From Cardiocondyla obscurior (Eukaryota > Arthropoda > Insecta > Hymenoptera > Formicidae), in contig NC_091872.1 in NCBI RefSeq assembly GCF_019399895.1, positions 628,395 to 692,394 on the forward strand: a stretch of 64,000 nucleotides of DNA, read 5' to 3'. Below the pieces are notes generated by a model that saw only the letters and a program-made list of their open reading frames with translations, was not told the origin of the DNA and did no database searches. This document shows positions 19,284 through 31,613 of this stretch, one piece after another. Position numbers and translations under genes: made by a program. Within the stretch, counting starts at the first letter, position 1. Every line of letters begins with the position of its first letter.

Positions 19284-22223
19284 TACGACCTTACTGCAGA
19301 CTAATTTAAATCATGCTCGCGAGGCTCAAGACCTCTTTGTCCATAGTCTCGTAGAGTATGGTTGCGGCGTGGGCATAGCAGCAGAACCATATCGTGTTCC
19401 TCCAAATCACCCTTCTTGGGCAGTTGACACCCTTGGATCTGTAGCCATTCACTGGACTTCGCACACTCGGCCATGTATTTCTGTGGCATCTGGAGATGGT
19501 TGGGTTTGCGTAGAATGGAATACCATTTATTTGATAGGTATATATATATCCCCAGCTCTTAACCTGGTGGATTTTGAAACAAGACTAATGTCTTTGGACG
19601 GTGTTATCAGGCAACTTCTCCCCCGACCGATCTTGGTCGCGGGAGACTTTAATGCCAAGTCTTTAGCCTGGGGATGCCCGAGGCCGGATCGGCGAGGAGA
19701 TATTACAACAGAGTGGGCGGACAGTTTATCCCTCTCTTTAATTAACGAGGGTAATGTTCCAACGTGTATTGCATGGAGAGGTGAATCGATCGTAGATCTC
19801 ACATGGGCCTCCCCCTCCATGCGAACACTTGTATATAATTGGAGAGTGGCAGATGATGTAGACTCGTTATCAGACCATAGATACATCTTTATGACATTAT
19901 CTGCTACACGGTCTGCTTTGCAGACACGATTGTTTGCGGAGGTCCCACGAGGTCGCAGATGGGCCTTGCGCAGCCTGGATCAAGACAAGTTCTTAGCAGC
20001 GTTGGAAAGCAGTACTTGGCCGCCGATAAATGAAGAACAAACGGCCCTGGAGGAAGTAGAATGGCTTCGAGATACGCTACAGGGAGCCTGTGATGTAGCC
20101 ATGCCTCGTGCGGGTGCAAGAAGGTCGTCCCAAGCCTACTGGTGGACGCAAGAGTTAGCTGTTCTTAGGAGATCTTCTGTAGAGGCTCAACGACGGTTTA
20201 CGCGTACTAGAAGAAGAAGACGTAGTACTGCGGAAATGATAGACGAGGCATATGAGAGTTATCGGGACGCTCGCCGAACTCTTAGATTAGCAATTCGCCA
20301 AGCAAAAAACGCGGCTTGGAACGAGTTATTAACTTCGATGGAAGAGGACCCTTGGGGCCGTCCTTACAAAATTGTAACGGGAAGACTTCGACCCAGGGCC
20401 CCTCCGATTACGGAATTACTGGACCCACGAAAGGCCAGTCAAATCGTGGATCATTTATTCCCGCCAGAAGATGGCCCATCTATTACTAGGGTGATACCTC
20501 CACCTGATTGTACACAGCGAGACGTTCCCCCGGTTACTGGGGAAGAATTACAGCAGGCGGTCCGACGTATTCGATCCGGTAAAGCCCCGGGTCCTGATGG
20601 GATACCAGGAGAAGCAATCAAGCTTTCCGTCAAAGTACTTGGTCCAAGAGTATGCCGTATTTTTACCCGATTAATAAAAGAAGGTATATTTCCGCCGGCT
20701 TGGCGAGAATCTAATCTTGTCCTGATACCAAAGCCGGGAAAACCTGTAGGAGAAGCTTCATCATATAGGCCTATCTGTTTGTTAGATGAAATTGGCAAGC
20801 TATTTGAGCGCATAGTGATTGGCCGTCTCACTCAACATACAGCTCGGAAGGAACATCGCCTTGACTCAAGGCAATTTGGATTTAGAGAAGCGAAGTCGAC
20901 TATTGACGCTATTTCAATGGTCCGCTCTCTCGCAGAAGCGGAAACATCACAAGGAAGGGTGTTAATGGCGGTCTCATTGGACATTGCCAATGCGTTTAAC
21001 ACCCTCCCATGGAGAACAATCGGTGAGGCAATGCGGCACTTCGAATTGCCGTTATATGTGCAGGAGATAATAGGACAATATCTTAAAGACAGAGTGTTGT
21101 CCTATACAAATAAAAACAGGCAGGTAGTTAGAAAAGAAGTTGAGCGCGGGGTTCCACAGGGCTCTGTTCTTGGCCCTGCTCTGTGGAATCTCGCATATGA
21201 TAGGATCCTGAGAGTCTCCCTTCCCCCGGGCTGCAGCGTAGTATGTTACGCTGATGATACCTTGGTGCTAGCCAGGGGAGGAATGGGTAAAAGCCCGCAC
21301 ATATGCGGATTTGGCAGTTAGTGCCATAGTTAGTGCGATTCAACGCCTAGGTTTACGGGTGGCGGCGAATAAGACCGAGGCAATTTTCTTTCATGCTTCG
21401 CGAACTCGTCCACCCGAGTTAAGTATTAATGTGAATAACACTCTCGTCCGGGTAGGCTCATTTGTCAAATACCTGGGCCTCACCTTGGACGGGCAGTGGA
21501 GATTTAACGAGCATCATGCTCGTTTGGCTCCAAGAGTGGGAAAAATGGTTGCTGCCTTGGGGCGTCTTATGCCCAACCTTGGAGGGCCAAGTTGGCCAGT
21601 ACGCCGTCTATATGCTGCCGCAATCAGATCGGCGGCACTTTACGGGGCGCCTATATGGGCTAGGAACCTCACCACGAGGTCAAAGATGTTTTTACGCCGC
21701 ATTGAGCGTGCTCTTGCTGTTAGGGTTGGCCGTGTTTATCGCACAACAGCTTGCGACGCGGCGTCATTGATTGCCGGAGTGCTGCCTTTGGACTTAGAGG
21801 CCCTGGCCCACGCCCGGCGTTACGAGTGGGTAGGCAACATTAGAAGCCGGGGGATCTACTTCACCTGCCATAAAGGCAAGAATGAAGAACCTCAGCAGGA
21901 AGGAAGCTTTGAGGAGTTGGAGTGAGCGATTGCAGCAGACGACTGCAGACGCGCCCGGACATCGTGTGATATTGGCGGTTCGTTCCTGCTTGGAGGACTG
22001 GCTCGACGATGTGGCCGGCAGACTTGGATTTCGTGCGGCACAGGTGATCACCGGACATGGTGTCTTCGGTGATTACCTGTGCCGCATAACAGGGAGCAGT
22101 CTCCCCGTTGTTGGGAATGCGGTGCAGACCGGGACTCGGCGGATCACACTCGCCGAGTGCCCGGCCTTTGAAGCCAGACGCGAATTGATCGCAGTCATAG
22201 GGTTGACCTCTCCCTTCCGGTAG
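19276..22223 (+). pseudogene. ORF2 of E4: endonuclease-reverse transcriptase, frameshifted at the RT core
   Basis: The first 681 codons (19276-21321) are open and include AGDFNAKSLAWG, LSDHRYIF, PGPDGIPG, YRPICLLDE and CYADDT. Just after the YADD box a frameshift near 21280-21310 moves the reading to 21311-21925, and a second moves it to 21882-22223, where GHGVFGDYLCRI and the damaged Cys-His tail occur. The endonuclease domain is undamaged. This family shares about half of its residues with the others by eye. Confidence 0.9.
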
Positions 22224-23107
22224 TAATTAATGCTATTGTGGAGGGAAAGGTCGAAAGAGGCATTTGCCTCCTTCTGTGAGACAGTAATCTCACAGAAGGA
22301 GGAAAATGAAAGAGTTCGTCGGGGGGAGATAGCCCCATCGAACTCCCAAGGAGCCTCAACAAGCGCCGATTAGGCGCAGACATAGAGGCATCCCGGCGCA
22401 CTTACGCCGCTGGTGAGGAAACGGGGGCGGGTTCGGTCTAAGGATCAACCTAACCCCCCTAGTGAGGAGTTGGGAAATGGTCCTTTTAGGGCCAAGTAGT
22501 TAGGCGAAGAAACACGGCCCTTTTCAGGGCCATGTAGTTAGGCGGTGAAATACGGCCCTTTTCAGGGCCACTCGGAGTTAGCCTGTAGGGGCCCTCCACT
22601 TAACAGCCCTTGTCAGGGCTGAGGAAGGAAGTACGTGCTGGCGCCCGGGGACGGGCCCAATAGCTCCCGTAAGGGTGAGGGTTGTTCCGTCTTTCTGGTG
22701 GTGTCAGCCGTGCTTCTTGGTACGGAGGGGGCGGTATCATAGGTGGCTGGGAACCACCTACCCTGCCCACTTGTGGGCGTTGGCGAAAGGCGGTGGTCCC
22801 TTCTCGTCAAGATACGTGTGGTGGCCCGGTCAAGTCAAAAGACCGGGCGCCGAGGCCTCCTTAGCCTTTAAGGAGGAGCCCTCGGCCAGGCAGTGACCCT
22901 CTTACACCTGGGGGTCTCGGCGGTGGGCGGCGGCGCGGCGTTTGTAATGTTTTCACGCCTCCCGTGCCGTTCGCCTATCACTGCCTGCGCTAGGCCACTC
23001 GTGAGGTTTTAGTGGGTATTAGGCTGCATGTCTGCATAAGACCTGAGTCCCACATAACCCCCGGAGTTCCCAAACCGGGGGTATCCGTAAAAGGATTTCC
23101 TCACGTT
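22224..23107 (+). other. 3' UTR of E4 with repeated TTTC-loop hairpins and tail block
   Basis: There is no coding signal. Hairpins GGCCCT-TTTC-AGGGCC recur at 22516-22531 and 22554-22569, and AGCCCT-TGTC-AGGGCT is at 22605-22620; a related GGTCCT...AGGGCC lies at 22479. The end (from ~23002) is the tail block shared with E1-E3. Confidence 0.7.
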
Positions 23108-23227
23108 AAAAAAAAAAAAAAAAAAAAGGTTAGGTTAGGTTAGGTTAGGTTAGGTTAGGTTAGGTTAGGTTAGGTTAGGTTAGGTTAGGTTAGGTTAGGT
23201 TAGGTTAGGTTAGGTTAGGTTAGGTTA
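23108..23227 (+). repeat. A tail of E4 followed by a TTAGG array
   Basis: Twenty A residues (23108-23127) are followed by about twenty GGTTA units. E5 begins immediately after. Confidence 0.96.
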
Positions 23228-23264
23228 CCCTCTCGTTGTGCGCCACCTTGTCGTGGTGAGAGGG
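23228..23264 (+). other. Conserved 5'-terminal stem-loop of E5
   Basis: CCCTCTC pairs with GAGAGGG around the inner hairpin CACC-TTGTCGT-GGTG. Compared with E3 the outer stem is two pairs longer, with both sides changed together. Confidence 0.5.
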
Positions 23265-23714
23265 CTTAAGGGATCGAATCAACGATCCGCTGGGGCAGTA
23301 CCTGGGACTTAGTCGGGAGGGGCCCGGCGGGGAGGTTCGGTCCTACTAAGAGCGCACAGTACCTCCCTGGCATTGCACTTCGAGTACAGCATGTACTCGA
23401 GCCGTGGGAGGTACAAACCTTCAGGGGCCGCGGTGAACAGTCCTTCTCAGGGCTGGGATCCGCGGTACGGGACTGGCGTTCCCGGAGGTGTTCCTGAGCC
23501 CGGCGACCACTTCGCCGAGAGGGTGGGTATTATTCCCCCAAGGTGGTAAGGGATGGCGACCCGGAATTCAAACGCCCGGCCCGCCGGGGTCGTTAGGGGA
23601 TGGTCTAAGACCTCCCTCCGGCAAGGTGTGGGGAACGGGGGTTATGGGGGAGGGTTTTGGGGGTTTAGGGGTTTTGTTTTGTGTTATTATGTTTGTTTTG
23701 TTTTTGTATTTTTG

Positions 23715-23762
23715 TTTATCTCTTATTCCTTCCTTTCCTTCCTTCCTTCCTTCCTGTTCCTG
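23715..23762 (+). repeat. CCTT-rich microsatellite in the 5' UTR of E5
   Basis: A pyrimidine-only stretch with repeated CCTT units lies inside a T-rich insertion absent from E2 and E3. Confidence 0.7.
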
Positions 23763-23924
23763 TGCTCTTCGGAGCTGTGTGGGCGGCGTGGGGCCGCTCG
23801 GACTTATTCCGAGGCGGGGCCCACGCGCCGCGAGTTTAGGGAGTCGGCCAGGCCGGGGTCGTTAGGGATGGCACCCAACCGGCCTAGGGGAGCAAACCTT
23901 ATACAAACCACCTTATTTTGAACT

Positions 23925-26339
23925 ATGAAAATGTCGGCCCAAAATAAGAAAGACTTACCACTCCAGGGGGACCGGACCCTCAGGAGTCGGCGCGAGGAGT
24001 GCTGTCCCAGCTCCCTCCCGTCGTCATCACATGATGGGCCATCTGTTGCTTGCTCCGCAGGGCAGCAGAGGAAATAGCGTCTGCGATGATAGATGGTGCG
24101 ATGATAGGTGGTTCGAGCCTTGGAAAGGCCAAGAGGCCTGGTCCAGCGAGCAAAAAGAGGGATGCGATGAGGACGTCACCTTATTTAGCTCCCTTAGTCG
24201 AGAGGTTGAGAACGTCAAGGGCAAGTTCACCCACGCCCTCTATAATGTCCAATGCCACGACGGACATACAATCCGACACGATATGTGTTACGGATGTTGA
24301 AGACGACTCCTCGGTGGACTTTGATTTGTCCACCATGAGTACTCGTAAAAGGGGACGTCCTCCCACTACGGGAGAATACGTAGGATTGGCGTCCGCCAAG
24401 CTACGTCTAGTGGAGGCTGAGAAGAAGATGTCTGACCTCGAGGAAACCAAGAGGATACTTGACCCTTCTAGCTCGTTGCCGGAAAAAATCCGTGTATCTA
24501 CGGATAACATGATCAGCGGATATGGAGGACCTTAGAGAAGCTCCTCTTGAAGATTTAACTGCGAGGGCCTTTGAGGCCATGAATCAAGTGATAAAGGTGG
24601 CATGTGTCTCCAAAGGCCTTAAGGGCACTCTTATAAAAGAGTTGAAGACTGCAGCCTGCAAGACAAGTGCTAGTCTTGCCATTATGGCTTCTAAATCGGC
24701 CAGGAGGCCTGCACAAGTTGTTTCGAGTCTTTTACATTAGTAAAAGAGCTGGATGAAGCCAGGAAATCCGAAATCTCAAGGAAGAGATTCGAAGCCTTAG
24801 GTCAAGAGCAGCGGAGCTTCCAGCCCAGGACTTGCGTGATGTGCCGAGTACATCACGAACTCTCAGATCGAGAGCAACGAGGAATTCTTCTCCAACAATG
24901 GAGGAGGCTGAAGAAGCGTTACTTAAGCGCTTTGACGGCCTATTTAATAAATGGTGCGAGAAGAAATTTGGCTCATTAGTTCCAAACTTTGGTACTTCGA
25001 ATCCAGACTTTGACGGTATGGAAGCCGAGACAGAGATCTCTGCTGTTCCCCTCTCCTCTAAGGCAAAGCCTTCTAAAGGCGGTACTAAGAAGAGTTCCGT
25101 ATTAGCTCCGCAACCTGCGGCGGAGAAGTCAGGAAAGAAGAGTGGCTCTACAGCTGCCACAAGTGGGAAGGTAGACCGAGATAAAGATAGGTCCCGGATG
25201 CCTCCGCCAGTACCTCTTTCTAGGAAGAAGACATCAGGCGTAAGCGCGGAAACCAGCGCTGTTACTCGATCAACCGAGTCATGGACTGCGGTGGTCGGTA
25301 GGAAAACGAGGAAGAAGACGACCATCTCTTCTTCCGTGGAAGATAAAAAGAAGACTTTGAAGGCCAGGAAATCTTCAAGGACACCTGTGGGACGGAAACA
25401 GGGAATTCCAACGCCTGTTAAATCTGCTGGAAAGAAGAAGGCAGCGAACAAGCGGAAACCTCCGCGGGCAGCGGTGGTTGTAAACTGCCCTCCAGACAAA
25501 AGCGGCGATGTCCTTAGATTGGCCAAAAGCAAAATTGATCTGGCCAGTCTGGGAATTAGTCAGGTAAGGCCTAGAAGGGCTGCAACTGGGGCCCAAATGT
25601 ATGAGGTCTCTGGCCCCGAAGGTTCGCAGAAGGCGGATGTATTGGCTCAAGAATTATCTAAGGCCCTGGAAGGATTAGAGGGGGTCACAATCCAGCGACC
25701 CGTTAAGATGGCGGAGATTAGAATACGCGGGTTAGATGACTCCGCTACTGTACAGGAGGTGATGGATGCGTTGGCTGGTGCTACGTCTTGCCAGCCTACG
25801 CAATTTAAGTTAGGCGTACTTCGCCTCTCAGGTGACGGTCTTAGAACCGTCTGGGTTCAGTGCCCGCTTCACGCTGCCAACAAATTGGCTTTTGAAGGTC
25901 GGGTACAGGTTGGCTGGACTAAGGCCAGAGTTGAGTTGTTAGCGGCGCGCCCGCTGCAATGCTTTAGGTGTTTGCAGTCGGGCCACGTACGCCAGAGATG
26001 CCCTTGTAAAGAAGATCGCAGTGGAAATTGTTTCCGCTGTGGTTCTTCCGGGCATAGGTAGCTGATTAAGTCCCCGCAGTCTGCCCTGTTTGTAAGAAGG
26101 TGGGGAGACCTTCAAACCACAGATTGGGCGGACGTGCATGTCCTGCGAAGTCCAAAGCAGGCAAGATAGTGTTTCCGGACAAAAGTCCGAATATAAGGAC
26201 TTCCTCTGTTACCACTGCCATGGAGGTAGACGGACAAGTTCCAATGGAACAGAGTAGCAAAGAGCCAATGGTTATTACATTGGCCGAAGGAAGTAACAGC
26301 CTGGAGGAGGCTGCAACGGCCCCGCCTTCACCGCCATAA
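23925..26339 (+). pseudogene. ORF1 of E5: gag-like protein, frameshifted
   Basis: The start ATGAAAATGTC matches E2 and E3. Readable pieces are 24050-24535, 24522-24740, 24832-26061 (409 codons) and 26100-26339. The third piece has the Lys-rich linker and two knuckles (CFRCLQSGHVRQRC, CFRCGSSGHR) before an early stop, while the last piece carries the natural end. Frameshifts and nonsense changes make it non-functional. Confidence 0.82.
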
Positions 26340-29198
26340 TCCTCCAGGCCAATCTGAACCATGCCCGCCGTGCTCAGGACTTGTTTGTCCATAGCGTGGC
26401 GGCCCGTGGCTCATGTATTGGTGTAGCTGCGGAGCCACACTCCGTTCCGCCCGGTCACTCCCGCTGGGTGGGTGATAATTGCGGCTTGGTTGCCATTACA
26501 TGGCATAACATCTCTCCTCTCTGTACTTTATGGGGAAAAGGAGATGGATACGTAGGGGTTAAGTGGGGAAAGTTTACCATCGTTGGTGTCTACATCTCCC
26601 CCTCACTGTCCTTTTCTGATTTTGAGGATCGATTAGAGATCTTAGGCTCGGTCCTGAGGCCCTGTTTATCTGGGCAAGTGTTAATAGCGGGGGACTTTAA
26701 TGCGAAACACGTCGCATGGGGTTCCCCGAGGTCTGATCGTCGGGGTGAAGCCCTGGTTAATTGGGCGGCAGCATTGGGGCTCCTTCTTGCCAATGAGGGA
26801 GCTGCTAGTACTTGCGTTGCGTGGAGGGGTGAATCGATAGTTGATCTGACTTGGATATCTCCCTCCGCGCGCGCATTGGTGTCAGGTTGGCAGGTGGTGG
26901 ACGAGGAGACGCTTTCGGATCACTTATACATCCAAATGTCTCTCGGCACCACTCTGCGGAATGTAAGAGCCCGACGGTTCGTCAACAGGGGACGACCAAG
27001 ATGGGCTCTCAAGAAATTGGAGTGTGGCCACTTGGAGGCCGCACTGGAAGCTGCGACTTGGTCGCAAAATCCGGCGGGGTTATCGGCGCAGGAAGGAGTT
27101 GAGTGGCTTAGACGTACACTTACTGACGCTTGTGAGGCGTCTATGCCTAGGGCCACTCCCTCTAAACCCCATCGTGCTGCATATTGGTGGACGGAGGAAA
27201 TCGCCGAACTTAGACGTGCCTCCGTCCACAATAGACGTGGCTTTACACGCGCGCGTTCTCGAGGACGGTCTCCCGAGATCATAGCCAGCAGGTATGCTGA
27301 CTACAGGAGGCTTGCGGGACTTAAGGCTGCCATTGCGGCTGCCAAGGCCAAGGCTTGGGACGAACTCCTTCAAACATTGGAAGAGGATCCATGGGGGCGC
27401 CCATACAAAATAGTTTTGGGCAGCTTCGATCCTGGGCGCCTCCGTGACAGAGCAGTTAGCCCCCTCAGTTTTAAAGGGGGTGGTGGATACTATTTCCACC
27501 AAATGAGGACCTGTTATTCCCCCAAGCCGAAGGGGACTTTCAATGGCAGGAAGAGTGGGAGGTTTCAGAGGAGGTTGATCGGCGCCGTCAGGAGACTTAA
27601 GGCTAATAAAGCACCGGGTCTGACGGCGTCCTGGTAAGTTGTGGCCTTGGCGGCGAATACTGCCCAAACAGGTTGGGCAAGTATTTAATGCATGTTGCGG
27701 GAGGAGTCTTTCCCGGGCTTGGAAAAAGCTCTTCTCACCTTGATTTAAACCCGGCAAGCCCGGGTACTCCCTCCTCGTACCGACCAATCTGCTTGTTGGA
27801 CGAGGTCAGGAAGTTATTGGAGCAATTATCGCTGCCCGCCTCGTCCAGCATCTGGCAGGTCGGGAGAATGGACTCCACGAGCAATACGGCTTCCGTCCGG
27901 GGCGTTCAACGATTGACGCGATTTCACGCGTTAGAGCCCTGGCGGAAGCTGCTACGAGGATGGCGGGGTGTTGTTAGCGGTGTCATTGGATGTGACAAAT
28001 GCTTTCAACACCCTGCCGTGGAGAATGATCGGGAAGCGTTAGATTACTTCCAGGTCCCGATCACCTCCAACGAGTTATGCGTTCTTACCTTGATGGTAGG
28101 ACGCTGGAGTACAGGACCGCCAGGGTAGGCGGGTCTCAGAATGGTAGATCGCGGGGTCCCACAGGGGTCTGTGCTGGCCCCTGCTTTGGGACCTCGCGTA
28201 CGACAGAGTCCTTAGGACTGCGCTTCCCCGGGTTGCAGCGCAGTGTGTTACGCCGATGACACACTTGTGCTGGCCCGGGGATGACAGCTGGTGGGAGGCC
28301 GGGCTATGGGCGAAGTGGCTGTGGCGGCAGTGTCAGGGCGGTTCAGAGAATGGGACTAAGGGTGGCCCCGGAGAAAGAGGCACTAGTGTTTTGCGGTGCC
28401 TCTGCGACTCCTTCCCTCCTCATTCCTCCATCTTGGTGAGTGGTTCGGCTGTTCAGGTGAGTCCCATATTAAATGGGCCTCATTCTGGACAGCAATGAAG
28501 GTCGGCGAGCACTTCGCTCAACAGTTTAGATTGGGCAAGATTTCAGCACTTGGCCGTCAATGCCCAATCTTGGGGGCCCATCAGGAAGGTGCGGCGTCTT
28601 TGGCGACGACCGTACAGTCGGTGGCTATGTACGGCGCACCGATCTTTGCGGCGACTTAGCGCACTGTCATCGCGCCACAACTGCCACTCTGCGCCGCACC
28701 ATGCGCAGGTGGCCATACGAGTCGCCCGCTGCTACCGTACGGTGTCGCATGACGCCGCTACGGTCTTGCGAGACTCCCGCTGGAGTTGCTCGCTTGGGAG
28801 CGCGCTCAGATATATGAGCGTGTCTCCCGTATGAAGGAGGACTCTGCCCACAGCCGCCATTATGGCGCGCCTAAAGAAGCAGGCGAGAAATGATATGCTG
28901 GGCTGGTGGCGCGCAAGTCTTAGCGCGTCAGGTGCACCACCCGCCGCACATTAAGGGCATTAGCCCCGGTGTTAGGTGGATAAGTGGGGCGTGTTATCGC
29001 CTCACCTTCAGGTCGGCACAGGTGGTCTCCGGACATGGGTGTTTCGGGGATTATCTGTGCCAGGTGTCGTGAGCCCACGTCGTGCTGCCACCAGTGCGGG
29101 GCTAGTCAAGACTCGGCGCAACATACTCTGGCGGAGTGTCCAACCTTCGCCGAAGAGCGCCGAGCCTTGACCACTAAGTTTGGGAACGATCTTTCCCT
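26336..29198 (+). pseudogene. ORF2 of E5: endonuclease-reverse transcriptase, heavily frameshifted and truncated
   Basis: The endonuclease half is open (26381-27637: AGDFNAKHVAWG, LSDHLYI). From about 27600 on, the RT half is fragmented by frequent single-base losses relative to E1, with YADDT still readable near 28250 and CHQCGASQDSAQHT near 29090. The frame ends where the element is cut at 29198. Confidence 0.85.
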
Positions 29199-30600
29199 TG
29201 GTACACAGCAGCCGTCAAACACAAGGTAAATACGCCAAGTGAAAATCCGCCAATAAATAATCGCCCGTATAGATTACCAGAGAAACACAAAAAAGAAGTA
29301 AATAGACAAATAGACAAAATGCTGAAAGAAGATATAATTCGCCAGAGTAGCAGCCAATGGAACGCGCCAATACTAGTAGTACCGAAGAAAGTAGACGCGT
29401 CAGGAAAAGCGAAATTAAGAATAGTGGTGGACTTCCGAAAAATCAATTAAATAACGATAGGTGATTCATTTCCAATACCAAATATCACCGAAATACTTGA
29501 TCAGCTAGGAAACGCGAAATACTTCACCACATTAGACCTTGCATCTGGGTATCATCAAATATAAATGAAAGAAGAACACAAATGCAAAACAGCATTTTCA
29601 ACACCACATGGGCATTACGAATTTAATAGAATGCCCTTCGGGCTAAAAACGCCCCGCAACATTCCAAAGACTGATGAACTCAGTACTAGCAGGATTACAA
29701 GGTATCAAGTGTCTGGTATACCTGGACGACGTCGTGATATACGGACCGACACTTGAAGAACACAACAAAAAGCTGACAAGAGTATTTAGCAGGCTAAGAG
29801 AAAATAATCTGAAACTCCAACCAGACAAGTGTGAATTCCTACGGAAGGAAGTATTATTCCTAGGACACATAATTACAGAAAACGGAATACAGCCAGATCC
29901 AGCAAAAATAAACGCAGTAAGAAACTACCCGATGCCGAAAAAAGTAAAAGATATACAAGCGTTCATAGGTCTGGCAGGATACTACCGGAAATTCATAGAA
30001 AATTTTTCGAAAATAGCAAAACCACTAACAAAATTGACAAAAAGGGAGAAAAATTCGAATGGGGAATAGAACAGCAGAACGCATTCGAGATATTAAAAGA
30101 AAAGCTAACGACAGCTCCGGTATTAAGTTACCCGGACTTCACGAGGCAGTTCCTGGTAACAACAGATGCCTCGGATTATGCAATCGGAGCAATACTATCA
30201 CAGGGAACGGTCGGAGAAGACAAACCGATCGCATATGCCAGCAGAATTCTAAATAAAGCGAAGCGAAATTATAGTACAACAGAAAAAGAACTACTAGCAA
30301 TAGTATGAGCGGTAAAACATTTCCGACCATACGTATACGGAACGAAATTCATAATAATAACGGATCACAAACCATTAACATGGTTATTTAATGTAAATGA
30401 TCCGGGCTTAAGACTAATACGCTGGAGACTAAAACTAGAAAAGTACACATATCAAATAGTGCACAAAGACGAAAAAAGAAAACACAAACGCTGACGCACT
30501 AAGTAGAAACCCAATCGAAGAAACCAAAATAAATAAAATAGAGAACGAAACAAAAAAATATTTAGAAGAAAAAATAAAAATATAAAAAGAATATCACGAC
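29199..30600 (+). pseudogene. Errantivirus-like pol: reverse transcriptase and RNase H, broken
   Basis: The reverse transcriptase can be followed from the region upstream of the KIVVDFRK-like motif near 29420 through the palm (MPFGLK near 29630; VYLDDVVIYG near 29712) to the connection domain (AFIGLAGYYRKF near 29960). RNase H follows near 30130-30500 (TTDASDYAIGA, ITDHKPLTW). In-frame stops near 29449 and 30308 and frameshifts near 29660 and 30050 break it. The N-terminal part of pol, including protease, is absent. Confidence 0.85.
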
Positions 30601-31613
30601 TGCCCATTGGGAGGACACCAGGGTGTGAAACGTACAATAAATAGAATAAAACTCAACCATAATTGGCCAGGAATGAACAAAGAAGTGGAAAAATACATCA
30701 GCAAATGTGAAAAATGCCAAAAGAACAAACTAAGCAAAAAAACAAAAATGCCAATGGTCATAACCGATACGCCGAAAAAGCCATTCAAAAAATGCGCACT
30801 CGACATCGTAGGACCACTGACAGTAACAAACGCGGGAAATAAATACATCCTAACATTTCAAGATGCCTTAACGAAATTTAGCAAGGCAATACCAGTAGCA
30901 AATCAAGAAGCGGCAACCGTGGCGAAAGCATTCGCAACAAAAATAATTTTTGAACATGGAATTCCAGAAAAAATACTAACGGATCAGGGAACAAACTTCG
31001 TAAACGAAATGTTCAAAACGTATGCAAACTATTGAAAATCGAGAAGATACAAACAACGGCGTATCATCCGGAAAGCAATGGGGCTCTAGAGAGATCACAT
31101 CGAACTCTAGCAGAATACCTAAGACATTATATAAACGGAGTTCAAGCCGATTGGGACGAGTGGGTACCGTACGCGATGTTCGCATATAATACGACACCGC
31201 ACACAGCAACGGGGTACACGCCGTTTGAATTGGTGTACGGGCACCAAGCAACATTGCCGACGGCACTGGCGACGGCACCAAGAAACACATACACATACGA
31301 CGACTACGCGCAGGAACTAAGGGAACGATTACGCGCGTCAAATACAATCGCGAAGGAACACTTAAAAGGAGAGAAAAAAAAATCAAAAACAAACTTCGAT
31401 AAGAAAATACGGGAAAGAAAATTCAAAATAGGAGATCAAGTCCTATTGCACGATGAAACAGTGAGAAGAGGAAGATCAAAGAAATTAGAAGCACAATGGA
31501 TAGGGCCGTACACGGTTATAGAGAAATGCGGAGAAGTAAACTACAGAATAAAAGGAGGAAGAAGAAGCATAAAAGTGCATGCAAATAGGCTAAAAGCATT
31601 TGTAAAGCATTAA
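30600..31613 (+). pseudogene. Errantivirus-like integrase, one frameshift
   Basis: The zinc-binding HHCC motif is seen near 30610-30730 (GGHQGVKRT, CEKCQKNK). The catalytic DDE residues lie in ALDIVGPL, TDQGTNF and NGALERSHRT. A frameshift near 31030 separates two otherwise open segments (30607-31035 and 31032-31613). The C-terminal chromodomain-free tail ends at 31613, as in other errantivirus-like elements. Confidence 0.85.

Larger units (their letters stand above)
19070..23127 (+). mobile_element. TRAS-like non-LTR retrotransposon E4, family C, 5'-truncated
   Basis: The element starts abruptly inside the last Cys cluster of ORF1, as expected from incomplete reverse transcription, and ends with the shared tail block and a 20-base A tail. 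Its ORF2 is clearly diverged from families A and B in both protein and codon choice, with a lower GC content. Confidence 0.9.
23228..29198 (+). mobile_element. TRAS-like non-LTR retrotransposon E5, family A, cut off at the 3' side
   Basis: The 5' end is complete (stem-loop, one 5' UTR unit, ORF1 ATG). ORF1 and ORF2 follow E1 closely but with many one-base losses. The sequence stops abruptly at 29198 inside the last part of ORF2 and continues in an unrelated gypsy pol gene, so the 3' UTR and the A tail are missing. Confidence 0.9.

Noticed and set aside
3874..23227. A real chromosome end
   Set aside because: The TTAGG tracts are short, are separated by elements, and more than 40 kb of unrelated repeats follow on the side where the terminus would be.
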